A stretch of 11,594 nt of DNA from an uncultured Clostridia bacterium (GCA_944350065.1 CALVOD010000033.1:1-11594), one strand, 5' to 3'. Positions 1-7,804 are shown, numbered from the stretch's first letter. Notes: generated by a model from the sequence alone, not told the origin. Translations and numbers: made by a program.

Positions 1-2178
1 AATTACGGATATCTTCTCGTGGCGATAGTGAACTGTCTTATCGGTATAGTTCAGGAGCTTATGGCGAAGCGCACGATAGACAAGCTGTCGTTGTTGTCGG
101 CGCCTAAGGTGATAGCGATACGAGACGGAGCCGAAGCCGAAATAATGCTCAAGGATATCGTGCTCGACGACGTAATCAAGCTCACGGCGGGCGATCAGAT
201 ATGCGCGGATTCCGTGGTGATAGACGGCAAGCTCGAAGTCAACGAAGCGCTTATCACGGGAGAATCCGACCCCGTCGCGAAAAGCGTAAACGAGGAGTTG
301 AAAAGCGGTTCGTTCGTTATAAGCGGCACTGCGTACGTGCGCGTAATACACGTCGGGAAAGACAATTATGCGGCGAAAATAACCGAAAGCGCCAAAAAAC
401 TCAAGGCGCAGAACAGCGAAATCTACCGCAGTTTGATGAAGGTCATCAAATTCATGTCGATTATAATCGTGCCGATCGGGATAGCGTTGTTCTGCGTGAA
501 ATATTTTGCGCACGGCGCGGCGGAGCTTAATTCGACGGTGCTTACCGTATTGGGAACGCTGATAGGAATGATACCGAGCGGTTTGGTGGCGCTTACGAGC
601 GCGGTATTCTGCGTAAGCGTGCTGCGGCTTGCAAGGCACCACGCGCTCGCGCAGGATCTGTATTGCACCGAGGCGCTCGCGCGCGTGGACGTTCTGTGTC
701 TCGACAAGACGGGTACCATAACGGAAGGCTGTATGGAAGTGACGGGAATCGTCCCCAAAGCGGCGGACGCCGACGAAACGATGCGCCTGATGAAAAGGCT
801 TACCGCGAATATCGGGGACAACAATCCCACGTCGCAGGCGATAGCTGCTTACACGGAAAAAGTTGAATGCGACCTCAAGGCGGAGGAAGTCATACCGTTT
901 TCGAGCGCGCGCAAGTGGAGCGGCGCCAATTTTAATGACGGCGCGCTCGTGATGGGAGCCGCGGAATTCGTATTCGGCAAACTCAAGAAGTCGCTCGTAA
1001 AGGAGATAGAAGATTATTCGGCGCTCGGCTTGAGGGTGCTCGTGATAGCGAAGTCCGATAAGCGCATCGAGAATGAAAAACTGCCCAAAGGACTCACGCT
1101 CGAAGCGATAGTTTTAATAGCCGACAAGATCCGCGAATCGGCTCCGAATACTCTTAAATTCTTCGACGAGCAGGGCGTTACCATCAAGATAATTTCCGGC
1201 GACAATCCCGTGACGGTAATGAGCGTAGCCAAACGCGCCGGCGTTAAAAACGCGGAACAGTATATCGACGCGACGACTTTGGTAACCGAAAACGACATTT
1301 ACGAAGCCGCCGAAAAATATACCGTATTCGGCAGGGTGACTCCGGATCAGAAACTTATGCTCGTTAAAGCGCTCAAGGCGCATAAGCACGTGGTAGGCAT
1401 GACCGGAGACGGTATCAACGACGTTATGGCGCTGCGCGAATCGGATTGCTCCATAGCGGTGGCGTCCGGCTCGGACGCGAGTAAAAACGTCAGCAAACTC
1501 GTTTTGCTCGATTCCGATTTCGCAAGCCTTCCCAAGGTGGTGGCGGAAGGCAGACGTTGCATCAACAACCTTCAGCGCAGCGCGAGCCTTTTCCTTATAA
1601 AGACCATTTACAGCACGCTTTTCGCGTTGATATTCATGATTCTTTCCGCGGACCTTCCGTTTTTGCCGAAAAACCTTACGCTCATCGGCTACATAACGAT
1701 AGGACCGCCCGCCTTCGTGCTCGCGCTCGAGCCCAATAACGAAATAGTCAAAGGCAAATTCCTGTCTACGGTGTTAAGAAATTCGATGCCTGTGGCGTTT
1801 ACGATAGTCATTTCGGTGGTCATCATATTCCTCGTTTCGCCGTTAATGAATATCTCTCCGGAACAACTCTCAACCGTTTCCGTGATCGTCACGGTGGCGG
1901 TAGGTTATATTTTCCTCATCAAGCTCTGCCTCCCGTTTACCTGGATACGCGTGGCTTTGCTCGTGTTGTTGCTCGCTCTGTTCGTGATAAGTTTCTTCCT
2001 GCCCGTGACGCGCGCATTCTTCGGACTCTGCGATACCTATAACGCCGATATGTTCATCCTGGCTTTGCCCACCATAGCCGGTAGCGTGATAATCTTCGTC
2101 GGAATGCAACACCTTTTCAAACACGTAAAATTGCCCGAAAGATTCCGTAACAAAATCGAAGACGCCATCGAAAAATAA
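1..2178 (+). CDS. Cation-transporting P-type ATPase, Exp7-like (5' truncated)
   Basis: An integral membrane pump that couples ATP hydrolysis, through an aspartyl-phosphate, to cation movement. The ion is not known from sequence. The frame is open from base 1 (first residues NYGYLLVAIVN), so the first GTG at 19 lies inside transmembrane helix 2 and is not the start; roughly 60-80 N-terminal residues are missing. Numbering from codon 19: actuator-domain TGES at 80-83, helix pair at about 142-205, phosphorylation motif DKTGT with Asp229, an ARKWSG segment in the nucleotide-binding domain, hinge motif GDGIND at 463-468, then about six C-terminal helices. The stretches CTEALARVDVLCLDKTGTITEG and SIAVASGSDASKNVSKLVLLDSDF resemble the pneumococcal Exp7 group of uncharacterised P-type ATPases. 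The helix-4 motif reads P186-S-G, not the PEG of Ca2+ and Na+/K+ pumps. A bidirectional terminator follows 72 bp after the stop. Family placement is firm; substrate is unknown. Confidence -1.
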   Translation, partial: NYGYLLVAIVNCLIGIVQELMAKRTIDKLSLLSAPKVIAIRDGAEAEIMLKDIVLDDVIKLTAGDQICADSVVIDGKLEVNEALITGESDPVAKSVNEELKSGSFVISGTAYVRVIHVGKDNYAAKITESAKKLKAQNSEIYRSLMKVIKFMSIIIVPIGIALFCVKYFAHGAAELNSTVLTVLGTLIGMIPSGLVALTSAVFCVSVLRLARHHALAQDLYCTEALARVDVLCLDKTGTITEGCMEVTGIVPKAADADETMRLMKRLTANIGDNNPTSQAIAAYTEKVECDLKAEEVIPFSSARKWSGANFNDGALVMGAAEFVFGKLKKSLVKEIEDYSALGLRVLVIAKSDKRIENEKLPKGLTLEAIVLIADKIRESAPNTLKFFDEQGVTIKIISGDNPVTVMSVAKRAGVKNAEQYIDATTLVTENDIYEAAEKYTVFGRVTPDQKLMLVKALKAHKHVVGMTGDGINDVMALRESDCSIAVASGSDASKNVSKLVLLDSDFASLPKVVAEGRRCINNLQRSASLFLIKTIYSTLFALIFMILSADLPFLPKNLTLIGYITIGPPAFVLALEPNNEIVKGKFLSTVLRNSMPVAFTIVISVVIIFLVSPLMNISPEQLSTVSVIVTVAVGYIFLIKLCLPFTWIRVALLVLLLALFVISFFLPVTRAFFGLCDTYNADMFILALPTIAGSVIIFVGMQHLFKHVKLPERFRNKIEDAIEK

Positions 2179-2250
2179 CTCTTACGCGGCGCTCTCACGC
2201 ACCGCGCGCGGATACGTATAAACTTTTAATTCTTATATACCGAATATTGA

Positions 2251-2276
2251 AAAACGGGACTCGTAAGTCCCGTTTT
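2251..2276. terminator. Bidirectional intrinsic terminator between convergent genes
   Basis: A perfect 11-bp stem (AAAACGGGACT with AGTCCCGTTTT) closes a 4-nt CGTA loop. The A-run on the left and T-run on the right make it a rho-independent terminator on both strands. It lies between the stop of the P-type ATPase (2178, +) and the stop of the sialidase gene (2335, -), so one hairpin can serve both. Confidence -1.
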
Positions 2277-2334
2277 CCGTTGTTTTTGTAAGAATCGGAT
2301 TTCGTCTGTTTCTTTATCCGCTCAGAGCCGATTT

Positions 2335-3603
2335 TTATTTCAGCTCGTCGAGAGAGAATTTGGTGAATTTGATGTTTTCGTGTTTGGTGCAGTCCTCGTA
2401 CAATACTCCGACAGTACCGTCTTTAAGTATCTGCGCCGAAGAATATACGAATTCGCCCTCCGTTATCGTGAGCGACTTCGGGAAGGTCTTGCCTTCGTCC
2501 AAGGATAACCGCGCAACGCCTTTTTCGCGCTTCTCGGTGGACGCCGCGTTTACCGTGAGAATGGCGCGTTTGCCTTCGTATTCGCAGGCTATCGCCGTTA
2601 TCTGACAGACGCAGTGCGGCAGATCTTCGCAGAATTCGGGCTCCGTCCAGGTCGCGCCGCCGTCAGTCGAACGCGATACGTAGATGCGGCGTTTGGGGTG
2701 ATGATTGCGCATAAAGCAGAGAAGATCGCCGTTTTCGAGCTCCACCACCTGGCTCTCCGTAAGATAAGTGCGCATAGGCATTATAACGGGTTTGTCGGCG
2801 GGATAACGACCTTTGATCGGAGGAGTCGCGCCGCGCTTCCAGGTCTTGCCGTGATCGTCGGAATATATTACCGCCGAGGTGAGCTTCATCGGGAGCTTCG
2901 CAAGCCCGTAATATATCGGGAATACCAGTCTTCCTTTATATTTACCGAATTTCATCTGTATTCCGTTGGCGGGTCCCGAACCTATGAAATGATAATTGTC
3001 CGCTTTGAGCGAGGGATTGAGATGCACGGGCTCCGACCAGGTCTTGCCGTGATCCTCGGAGCGGATAAGCATCAGATATGAAGTGCGGTGTATGCTCAAT
3101 CCGCCTTCGCGGGTCAATACGTTGCCGCCCGCATAGTTGCCGTCCTTATCCACCTTTATTCCGGTAGGCTGTCCTTTGAGGTAAAGCTCGCCGTCGCGAA
3201 GTATGTATTTTTTGCCGCCTCCGCGCACTACGATACCGCCGTCTTCGAAGCCGCTGCCTTTTGCGCAGTTAAGTATGCCTATCCCCGCGGGAGTCATCGA
3301 GTAAAGCATAAATATAGTGTCCGTTTCTCCGTCGTACAGAAGCGCCGGATCGATTGCCGCGGACGAATGTTGCTTGTCCTTTCCTTGCATTTTGACGGCG
3401 GTTATCTGCTCCGACCACGTTTCTCCGTTGTCTTCGGAAATTCTCACCACTTTGTCGATACGGTTGGGGTTGTCCGCGGCAGTGAAAAACCTTTCGTCGG
3501 CGCACGCAACGAGAGTACCGTCGTTAGTAACGGCGAGAGAAGGTATGCGGTAGTTGTCGGCGTTGCCGAATTTTCTGTCAAAAACAATGATTGGTTCTTT
3601 CAT
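2335..3603 (-). CDS. Sialidase-family (GH33-like) exo-glycosidase, no signal peptide
   Basis: Predicted six-bladed beta-propeller that removes terminal sialic acid or a related sugar. The 422 residues show the YRIP motif (Arg19) and five Asp-box repeats: SEDNGETW at 56-63, SEDHGKTW at 182-189, SDDHGKTW at 248-255, STDGGATW at 312-319 and a weaker SLDEGKTF at 367-374. By comparison with known sialidases such as human NEU2, the full catalytic set appears present: arginine triad Arg19, Arg299 (FMRNHH) and Arg359; acid Asp44 (or Asp50); Glu283 in ESQVVEL; and nucleophile Tyr387 in VYSS, followed by GVLYE. Length matches the minimal catalytic domain, with no carbohydrate-binding module. The N-terminus (MKEPIIVFD) is not a signal peptide, so the enzyme is probably cytoplasmic. 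On the minus strand AGGAGG lies 4 nt before the ATG and fixes the start. The gene is divergent from the GH4 operon. Exact substrate is inferred. Confidence -1.
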   Translation of the reverse strand: MKEPIIVFDRKFGNADNYRIPSLAVTNDGTLVACADERFFTAADNPNRIDKVVRISEDNGETWSEQITAVKMQGKDKQHSSAAIDPALLYDGETDTIFMLYSMTPAGIGILNCAKGSGFEDGGIVVRGGGKKYILRDGELYLKGQPTGIKVDKDGNYAGGNVLTREGGLSIHRTSYLMLIRSEDHGKTWSEPVHLNPSLKADNYHFIGSGPANGIQMKFGKYKGRLVFPIYYGLAKLPMKLTSAVIYSDDHGKTWKRGATPPIKGRYPADKPVIMPMRTYLTESQVVELENGDLLCFMRNHHPKRRIYVSRSTDGGATWTEPEFCEDLPHCVCQITAIACEYEGKRAILTVNAASTEKREKGVARLSLDEGKTFPKSLTITEGEFVYSSAQILKDGTVGVLYEDCTKHENIKFTKFSLDELK

Positions 3604-3746
3604 AATGCCTCCTACGGAAATCTTTAATAAAAATTATACAATAAAATACAAAATAATGGAAGAGATTTCTTTATAATATCGAAAAGGCGATACAATTCCG
3701 TGCGCGCTGTGTTAGAATAAAGATAATTTGAAGGAGGGTTTCCGGT
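3604..3746. promoter_or_regulatory. Divergent control region between sialidase and GH4 operon
   Basis: A 143-bp AT-rich gap between two divergent starts must carry both promoters. For the sialidase (-), a consensus TATAAT -10 lies at 3633-3638 (ATTATA on +), but no good -35 is visible. For the GH4 operon (+), TAGAAT at 3713-3718 is a plausible -10 with only a weak -35 (GATACA at 3689-3694, spacing 18). The GH4 ribosome site AAGGAGGG is at 3731-3738. Another TATAAT occurs on + at 3672-3677 without a -35. Promoter positions are tentative. Confidence -1.
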
Positions 3747-5114
3747 ATGAAACTTGCAGTAATAGGCGGAGGCGGCGTAAGGTCGATGTTCCTTGCCAAA
3801 AGTTTGGCGCAGGCAGCCGCGAGATTGGGTATAGACGAATTGAGTTTTATGGACAACAATCCCGAAAAGCTCGGGATATACGGTAAAATGGCGCGAAAGG
3901 TGGCGGCGGTGAACGCGCCCGAAGTGAAATTCTTGCTGACCGCGGACGCCGAAGAAGCGGTGAGCGGCGCGGATTACGTCATAACCACGATACGCGCCGG
4001 CGGCGACGAAGCGCGCGTGCGCGACGAGCGCGCGGCGCTCGACGCGGGAGTTATAGGACAGGAAACGGTAGGCGCCGCGGGTTTTTCGTTCGCTATGCGC
4101 TCCGTTCCCGCGCTTATCAAATACTGCGAAGCCGTCCGCAAATACGCTAAAGCCGACGCGAAGGTATTTAATTTCACCAATCCCGCCGGGCTCGTGGCGC
4201 AGGCGCTGAGGGACGCGGGATACGACTTCACGTTCGGGATATGCGACGCTCCGAGCGGAATGCTAAGCGAATTCGGTAAACTTTACGGCGTGACGCCCGA
4301 CAGAGTGAGCGGCGAAATGTACGGACTCAATCACTGTTCGTTTTTCCGTAACGTCTACGTGGACGGAAGGGACGTCGCGAAAGAGCTTGCGGTAAGCGAC
4401 GAGGCGTACGCGAAAACGGATTTAAGGTATTTCGACAAGGCGACCGTTGCTGCGGCCGATGCCGTTCCGAACGAATATCTATACTACTATTATTATCCCG
4501 AGCGCGCTTACGCCAACATAATTTCTGCAAGCGAAACGCGCGGAGAACTTATCGCGCGGGTAAACAAGGCGATGACCGAGGAGCTCGGACGTATCGACGT
4601 CGAAAAAAATTTCGACGAAGCGCTCCGTATTTATTCTAAATATTACGGCGAACGCGAGAGAATGTATATGGCGAACGAAACGGGTATTTCGCGCGGTATT
4701 CCTTGGAGCTTCGACCCCAAAAGCCGCGACGACGGCGGTTACGCGGGAGTGGCGCTTCGCTATATGGACATAGTCGCGAGCGGCAGGGCGCAGACGATGA
4801 TCCTGTGCGTGCCCGCGGAAGGGGCGGTACCTTTTGCGGAAGCGGGTGACGTCGTCGAGATAACGGCTGACGTCACGCGGGACGCTGTCGTACCGCACCG
4901 CTTCGAAAATATCCCCGAAGTCAATATGCGCCTTCTTAAAGCCGTTAAGGAATACGAGAGAAGGGCTGCGCGAGCCATACTCACAGGAAACCGAGAGGAA
5001 GCGGTTAAAGCGCTGAAATACAATCCTTTGGTAGCTTCAGATACCGTTTCGCGCAAGTTGACGAATACATACATTGAGTACAACAAGGAGTACGGAGGAG
5101 TATGGGAAGACTGA
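3747..5114 (+). CDS. GH4 family NAD/Mn-dependent 6-phospho-glycosidase
   Basis: Glycoside hydrolase family 4 enzymes cleave (usually 6-phosphorylated) glycosides by an oxidation-elimination-reduction cycle using NAD+ and a divalent metal. The 455 residues match the family length. Visible elements: Rossmann motif IGGGGVRS (6-13), the stretch RVRDERAALDAGVIGQETVG with GQET at 104-107, NFTNPAGL (142-149), predicted metal ligands Cys166 (GICDAP) and His196 (GLNH), and a tyrosine-rich NEYLYYYYYPE segment (242-252) where the catalytic base Tyr is expected. The four residues at 166-169 read CDAP. In published GH4 classifications CDMP marks alpha-phosphoglucosidases and CNVP beta-phosphoglucosidases, so this is closer to the alpha type. 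AAGGAGGG 8 nt upstream supports the ATG. The stop overlaps the next gene by 13 bp, so enzyme and sugar kinase are probably co-translated. Family is sure; sugar specificity is not. Confidence -1.
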   Translation: MKLAVIGGGGVRSMFLAKSLAQAAARLGIDELSFMDNNPEKLGIYGKMARKVAAVNAPEVKFLLTADAEEAVSGADYVITTIRAGGDEARVRDERAALDAGVIGQETVGAAGFSFAMRSVPALIKYCEAVRKYAKADAKVFNFTNPAGLVAQALRDAGYDFTFGICDAPSGMLSEFGKLYGVTPDRVSGEMYGLNHCSFFRNVYVDGRDVAKELAVSDEAYAKTDLRYFDKATVAAADAVPNEYLYYYYYPERAYANIISASETRGELIARVNKAMTEELGRIDVEKNFDEALRIYSKYYGERERMYMANETGISRGIPWSFDPKSRDDGGYAGVALRYMDIVASGRAQTMILCVPAEGAVPFAEAGDVVEITADVTRDAVVPHRFENIPEVNMRLLKAVKEYERRAARAILTGNREEAVKALKYNPLVASDTVSRKLTNTYIEYNKEYGGVWED

Positions 5115-6034
5115 TAAACAAGATAGGCGCCGTGTCCATGACCAACGTGGACCTCGTATACAAGGGTTTGCCGCGTTGGATGCGGGAGGGAGAGGAGCTG
5201 TATTCGGAAGGCTTCGAGATGCTGCTCGGCGGCGGGTATCCCGCAACTCTCATCCATCTTGCGGGACTGGGCTTCGAATGTAAGCTGTGCACCTATCTCG
5301 GCAAAGACGTTTTCAGCGAGTTTGCGGAACGCGAAATGCGCTCCTACGGTCTCGATCCGGTGAACGTATACTGCGGTAACGGAGTAGGGGTAAATCTTTC
5401 AACCGTAATGCTTACACCGGGCGAAAGGACTATCGCGACGTATACCGCGCAGGAGAGCTCGGACGCGGAGACCGAGGAGAAAATATACCGGGCGCTCAAA
5501 GGCTCCGAGCTCGTACTCGCGGAACCTTTGAAACACGCCGAAGTTTACAGAAGGCTCAAGGACGAAGGCGCGGTGGTGGTGCTCGATACCGGCTGGGACG
5601 ACGAGCTCGGATACGCGAAGTACGGCGAGTATCTCAAGCTTGCCGATTACTTTACGCCGAATACGAAAGAGGCGTGCAAGCTGACGGGGAAGGACGATCC
5701 GTTCGAGGCGCTCGACGAGTTGAGCAAACTTTACGATCGCGCCGTCGTCAAGCTCGACAAGGGCGGCTCGGCAGGTAAGGAAAACGGTGAGACGGTAGTC
5801 GTGAAGGAGATCGAGGAATTCCGTTGCGTGGACGCTACGGGAGCGGGCGACAATTTTCTTGCGGGCTTCGTTTACGGTATTGCCAACGGGCTCGGGCTCG
5901 GAGAGATACTGCTTGCCGGTAACGCCACGGGCGGCAAATGTGTCAGCGAAATAGGTTGCATAAAAGGTCGGCTTAACGAACAAGAACTCGTCGGCTACCT
6001 GAAAAAATACCGCGCGAACATCGCGCGGCGTTGA
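5102..6034 (+). CDS. PfkB/ribokinase-family carbohydrate kinase
   Basis: Cytoplasmic kinase that transfers phosphate from ATP to a sugar or sugar derivative. The 310 residues carry the PfkB signature DATGAGD at 244-250, with Asp250 the expected catalytic base and Gly-Ala-Gly the anion hole. They also show the NxxE-type motif N187-T-K-E190 (TPNTKEACKLTG), the nucleotide-side strand VVKLDKGG (215-222), and a Gly-rich substrate segment GGGYPATLIHLAGLG (43-57), in which the usual Asn of GGxxxN is Thr. The ATG lies inside the end of the GH4 gene (13-bp overlap). GGAGG at 5094-5098 is 3 nt away and AAGGAG at 5085-5090 is 11 nt away; either could serve, and the overlap implies translational coupling. 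Beside a phospho-glycosidase, it could phosphorylate the sugar released by cleavage, but the substrate cannot be read from sequence. Confidence -1.
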   Translation: MGRLINKIGAVSMTNVDLVYKGLPRWMREGEELYSEGFEMLLGGGYPATLIHLAGLGFECKLCTYLGKDVFSEFAEREMRSYGLDPVNVYCGNGVGVNLSTVMLTPGERTIATYTAQESSDAETEEKIYRALKGSELVLAEPLKHAEVYRRLKDEGAVVVLDTGWDDELGYAKYGEYLKLADYFTPNTKEACKLTGKDDPFEALDELSKLYDRAVVKLDKGGSAGKENGETVVVKEIEEFRCVDATGAGDNFLAGFVYGIANGLGLGEILLAGNATGGKCVSEIGCIKGRLNEQELVGYLKKYRANIARR

Positions 6035-6045
6035 AGCGCTTACGC

Positions 6046-6094
6046 TTACGGGGTCGGAGTAGCTCCGCTTCCCGTAAAGGCGTTTGATTTTTTT
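6046..6094 (+). terminator. Stem-loop with delayed T-run after the GH4-kinase operon
   Basis: TTACGGG (6046-6052) pairs with CCCGTAA (6071-6077). An inner stem CGGAG (6055-6059) pairs with CTCCG (6063-6067) around a TAG loop. A run of seven T follows at 6088-6094, about 10 nt after the stem, later than in a classical terminator, so efficiency is uncertain. It lies 12 bp past the kinase stop and before the stop of the convergent GH2-like gene; the opposite strand shows no T-run. A second perfect stem, CCGCGCG/CGCGCGG, is present at 6010-6028 within the kinase tail. Confidence -1.
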
Positions 6095-6125
6095 GCTTTA
6101 ACGGCTTTCGATATCGACTCTGCCT

Positions 6126-7769
6126 TCAGCTTTCCGCGAAGGCTTTTCTTTTGTTGACGGCGATGAACTTTCTGAGACCTTCTCTCGAGAGAAGGAAGTT
6201 CCTTTCCTCGTCGAGAATTCCGCCCTTGCCGCAGTCGACGAGATAGGAATAGGTAAAGCCCACGGCGCCGCTCGCCGCGACGGCGTCGTACGCCGCGGCG
6301 TAGCCGTCTATGAAATCGCGTTCGGAAAGATAATCGTTTCGGACTATTCTGCCTAAGGTCAGAGAGCCGACGTAGGCGGGAAGTTTTCGTAGCGCCGCGC
6401 TCGGTAGGAGAGCGCCGTCCGCGCGCAACATGCGCGCTTCCTCTTTTTCGCCGTAAACGCCGCCGTTGGTGCGTATATACAGCATGGCTTTGAGCGCTTC
6501 CGTATCGGTGCCGTCGCAACGGAATTCGTATAGCCCGTTCAAGTAAATTTTCCCTCCGCTCGTAGGAGGTATTATGCGCGTCGCGTCCAGCTTGCCGTAA
6601 TTTTCGACGCTCATCGCCTGTAACTGCGGATTGCCGTTAAAGTCGATATAGGGTAACCAAAACAAAATACTCGGATGCCCGTAATCGCGCGTAATGAGTT
6701 TTACGTTTTCTTCGGCACTGCTTGCTGCGTCGCGTTCGGTAGGGCGGTCGTCGCGGCTTAAGACGAGCGCTACTCGCGCCGCGAGACCGAGTTTGTCCAG
6801 TATATACAGATGCTTGGGAGAGGGGTAAACGTCGTCGAATTGCACGGCGTTGAAGCCGAGCGTAATGGCGGTGGCGTAATCCTGCGCTATTATCGCTGAC
6901 GACGGCGCGGTGTTCCCCGCCCCGTGATATACGCAACCGTCGTTTATCGCGCGAAGGAAGGTCTTTCTGCCGTTTACGTAAAGTTTGTTTTCGTAGAGAC
7001 GGACTTCGCGGAACGCCGCGTAAGTGTACAGGGTGTCGCACACTCCGCCTTTGGAGTTGTACAGCGTGAGGCGCACGTCGTAGAGCGCCGGCGCGCCTAT
7101 CTGCCACGGCTCCACGTCGCGTTTGAGTGGGGCGCAAAGGGTGAAATTACTCGAAGCCTTGTAATCGTAGGAAGCTATTTGCTTGCCGCGGAAAGCTATT
7201 TCCGTTTTGATTTTGAGGCCTTCCGTTTCGCCGGCGAGGTTGCCTTGCACGTAGAGGTTCTTATCGGTATAAACTATCGTCGTGCGTACGAACGCGAAAT
7301 AACTGCGGGCGGCGAATTCGAGCCAGACGTTTCCCCATATCCCGCGGAAAACGCCGTCTTTTGCGGGGCGCGCGAATACGCTTAAAAAGTTTTCGCCCAC
7401 CTTACAAAGAGCCGTCACGTCGAAGTGCGAGGAGACGAAGGCGCCCGTGCCCGCTCCGACGGGATTGCCGTTGAGATATATTTCGTAGGAGCGGTCGATA
7501 TTGTTGAAATTCAATATCACCGAGCCCGCGCATTCGAAAGGGGTAAGCGCGAAAACGCGATAATAACGCAGCTCGCGCGCGGCGACTACGTTCTCCGCTC
7601 CCGAAAGGCGCGTGCCGGGGGCGAAAGGCACCCGTACTTTGACAGCGCTTTCGGGCGCCGCGCAGGTATAAGGCGCCGTTTCCGGATCGGCGGAAAGTAG
7701 CCATTCTCCGTCGAGGATACGTATGCGCGGGCGCACCGCGTCGGGTCTCGGGTAATCTTCTCTTTGCAT
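6126..7769 (-). CDS. GH2-fold protein with altered catalytic residues
   Basis: Resembles glycoside hydrolase family 2 (beta-galactosidase, glucuronidase, mannosidase) in domain order. Residues about 15-155 form a jelly-roll sugar-binding domain (LDGEW, VPFAPGTRLSG, YYRVF, EIYLNGNPVG). Residues about 160-255 form an Ig-like domain, and about 256-540 a TIM barrel (KLYVNGRKTFLRAIND; LGFNAVQ; LYILDKLGL). The active site looks degenerate. HPSILFWLPYID (365-376) matches the usual HPSIxxWVPFNE, but Asn-Glu has become Ile375-Asp376. The segment aligned with the nucleophile TEFGG (LPAYVGSLTLGRI, 463-475) has no Glu, and the Arg of NAVR is Gln310. The 547-residue protein has no signal peptide. An upstream in-frame Met would extend the frame to 8024 but would overlap the divergent gene, so ATG 7769 was chosen. 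No ribosome site precedes it; see the promoter. It may be a sugar-binding protein or an enzyme with changed chemistry. Confidence -1.
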   Translation of the reverse strand: MQREDYPRPDAVRPRIRILDGEWLLSADPETAPYTCAAPESAVKVRVPFAPGTRLSGAENVVAARELRYYRVFALTPFECAGSVILNFNNIDRSYEIYLNGNPVGAGTGAFVSSHFDVTALCKVGENFLSVFARPAKDGVFRGIWGNVWLEFAARSYFAFVRTTIVYTDKNLYVQGNLAGETEGLKIKTEIAFRGKQIASYDYKASSNFTLCAPLKRDVEPWQIGAPALYDVRLTLYNSKGGVCDTLYTYAAFREVRLYENKLYVNGRKTFLRAINDGCVYHGAGNTAPSSAIIAQDYATAITLGFNAVQFDDVYPSPKHLYILDKLGLAARVALVLSRDDRPTERDAASSAEENVKLITRDYGHPSILFWLPYIDFNGNPQLQAMSVENYGKLDATRIIPPTSGGKIYLNGLYEFRCDGTDTEALKAMLYIRTNGGVYGEKEEARMLRADGALLPSAALRKLPAYVGSLTLGRIVRNDYLSERDFIDGYAAAYDAVAASGAVGFTYSYLVDCGKGGILDEERNFLLSREGLRKFIAVNKRKAFAES

Positions 7770-7775
7770 ACCCGC

Positions 7776-7804
7776 ATTATACCATACGATGCGCGTGCGC
7801 GCAA
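7776..7804 (-). promoter_or_regulatory. Promoter of the GH2-like gene (predicts leaderless mRNA)
   Basis: Read on the minus strand: -35 TTGCGC (7804-7799), a 17-nt spacer ending in TGG, and a consensus -10 TATAAT (7781-7776), giving an extended -10 (TGnTATAAT). Six bases (GCGGGT) separate the -10 from the ATG at 7769, so the expected transcription start falls on or next to the A of the start codon. No Shine-Dalgarno sequence fits between them. Confidence -1.
7790..7803. repeat. Inverted repeat, candidate operator
   Basis: TGCGCG and CGCGCA form perfect 6-bp arms around a TG centre. The repeat covers most of the -35 hexamer and part of the spacer of the GH2-like promoter, and ends 17 bp before the -35 of the opposite promoter. 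A bound regulator could block one promoter and affect both. No regulator gene is in the window, so the role is inferred from position only; GC-alternating sequence can form short repeats by chance. Confidence -1.

Noticed and set aside
2293..2333. AATCGG...CCGATT pairing with a nested CGGAT/ATCCG, near the sialidase stop
   Set aside because: Arms are short, the loop is long and the alternatives partly exclude each other. The strong hairpin at 2251-2276 already explains termination.
3088..3627. 179-codon open frame on the plus strand antisense to the sialidase
   Set aside because: Shadow of the sialidase; no domain, and it reads through the sialidase start region and ribosome site.
3677..3692. 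TATCG-N6-CGATA inverted repeat in the sialidase/GH4 gap as an operator
   Set aside because: Only 5-bp arms in AT-rich sequence, not aligned with a convincing promoter; chance is likely.
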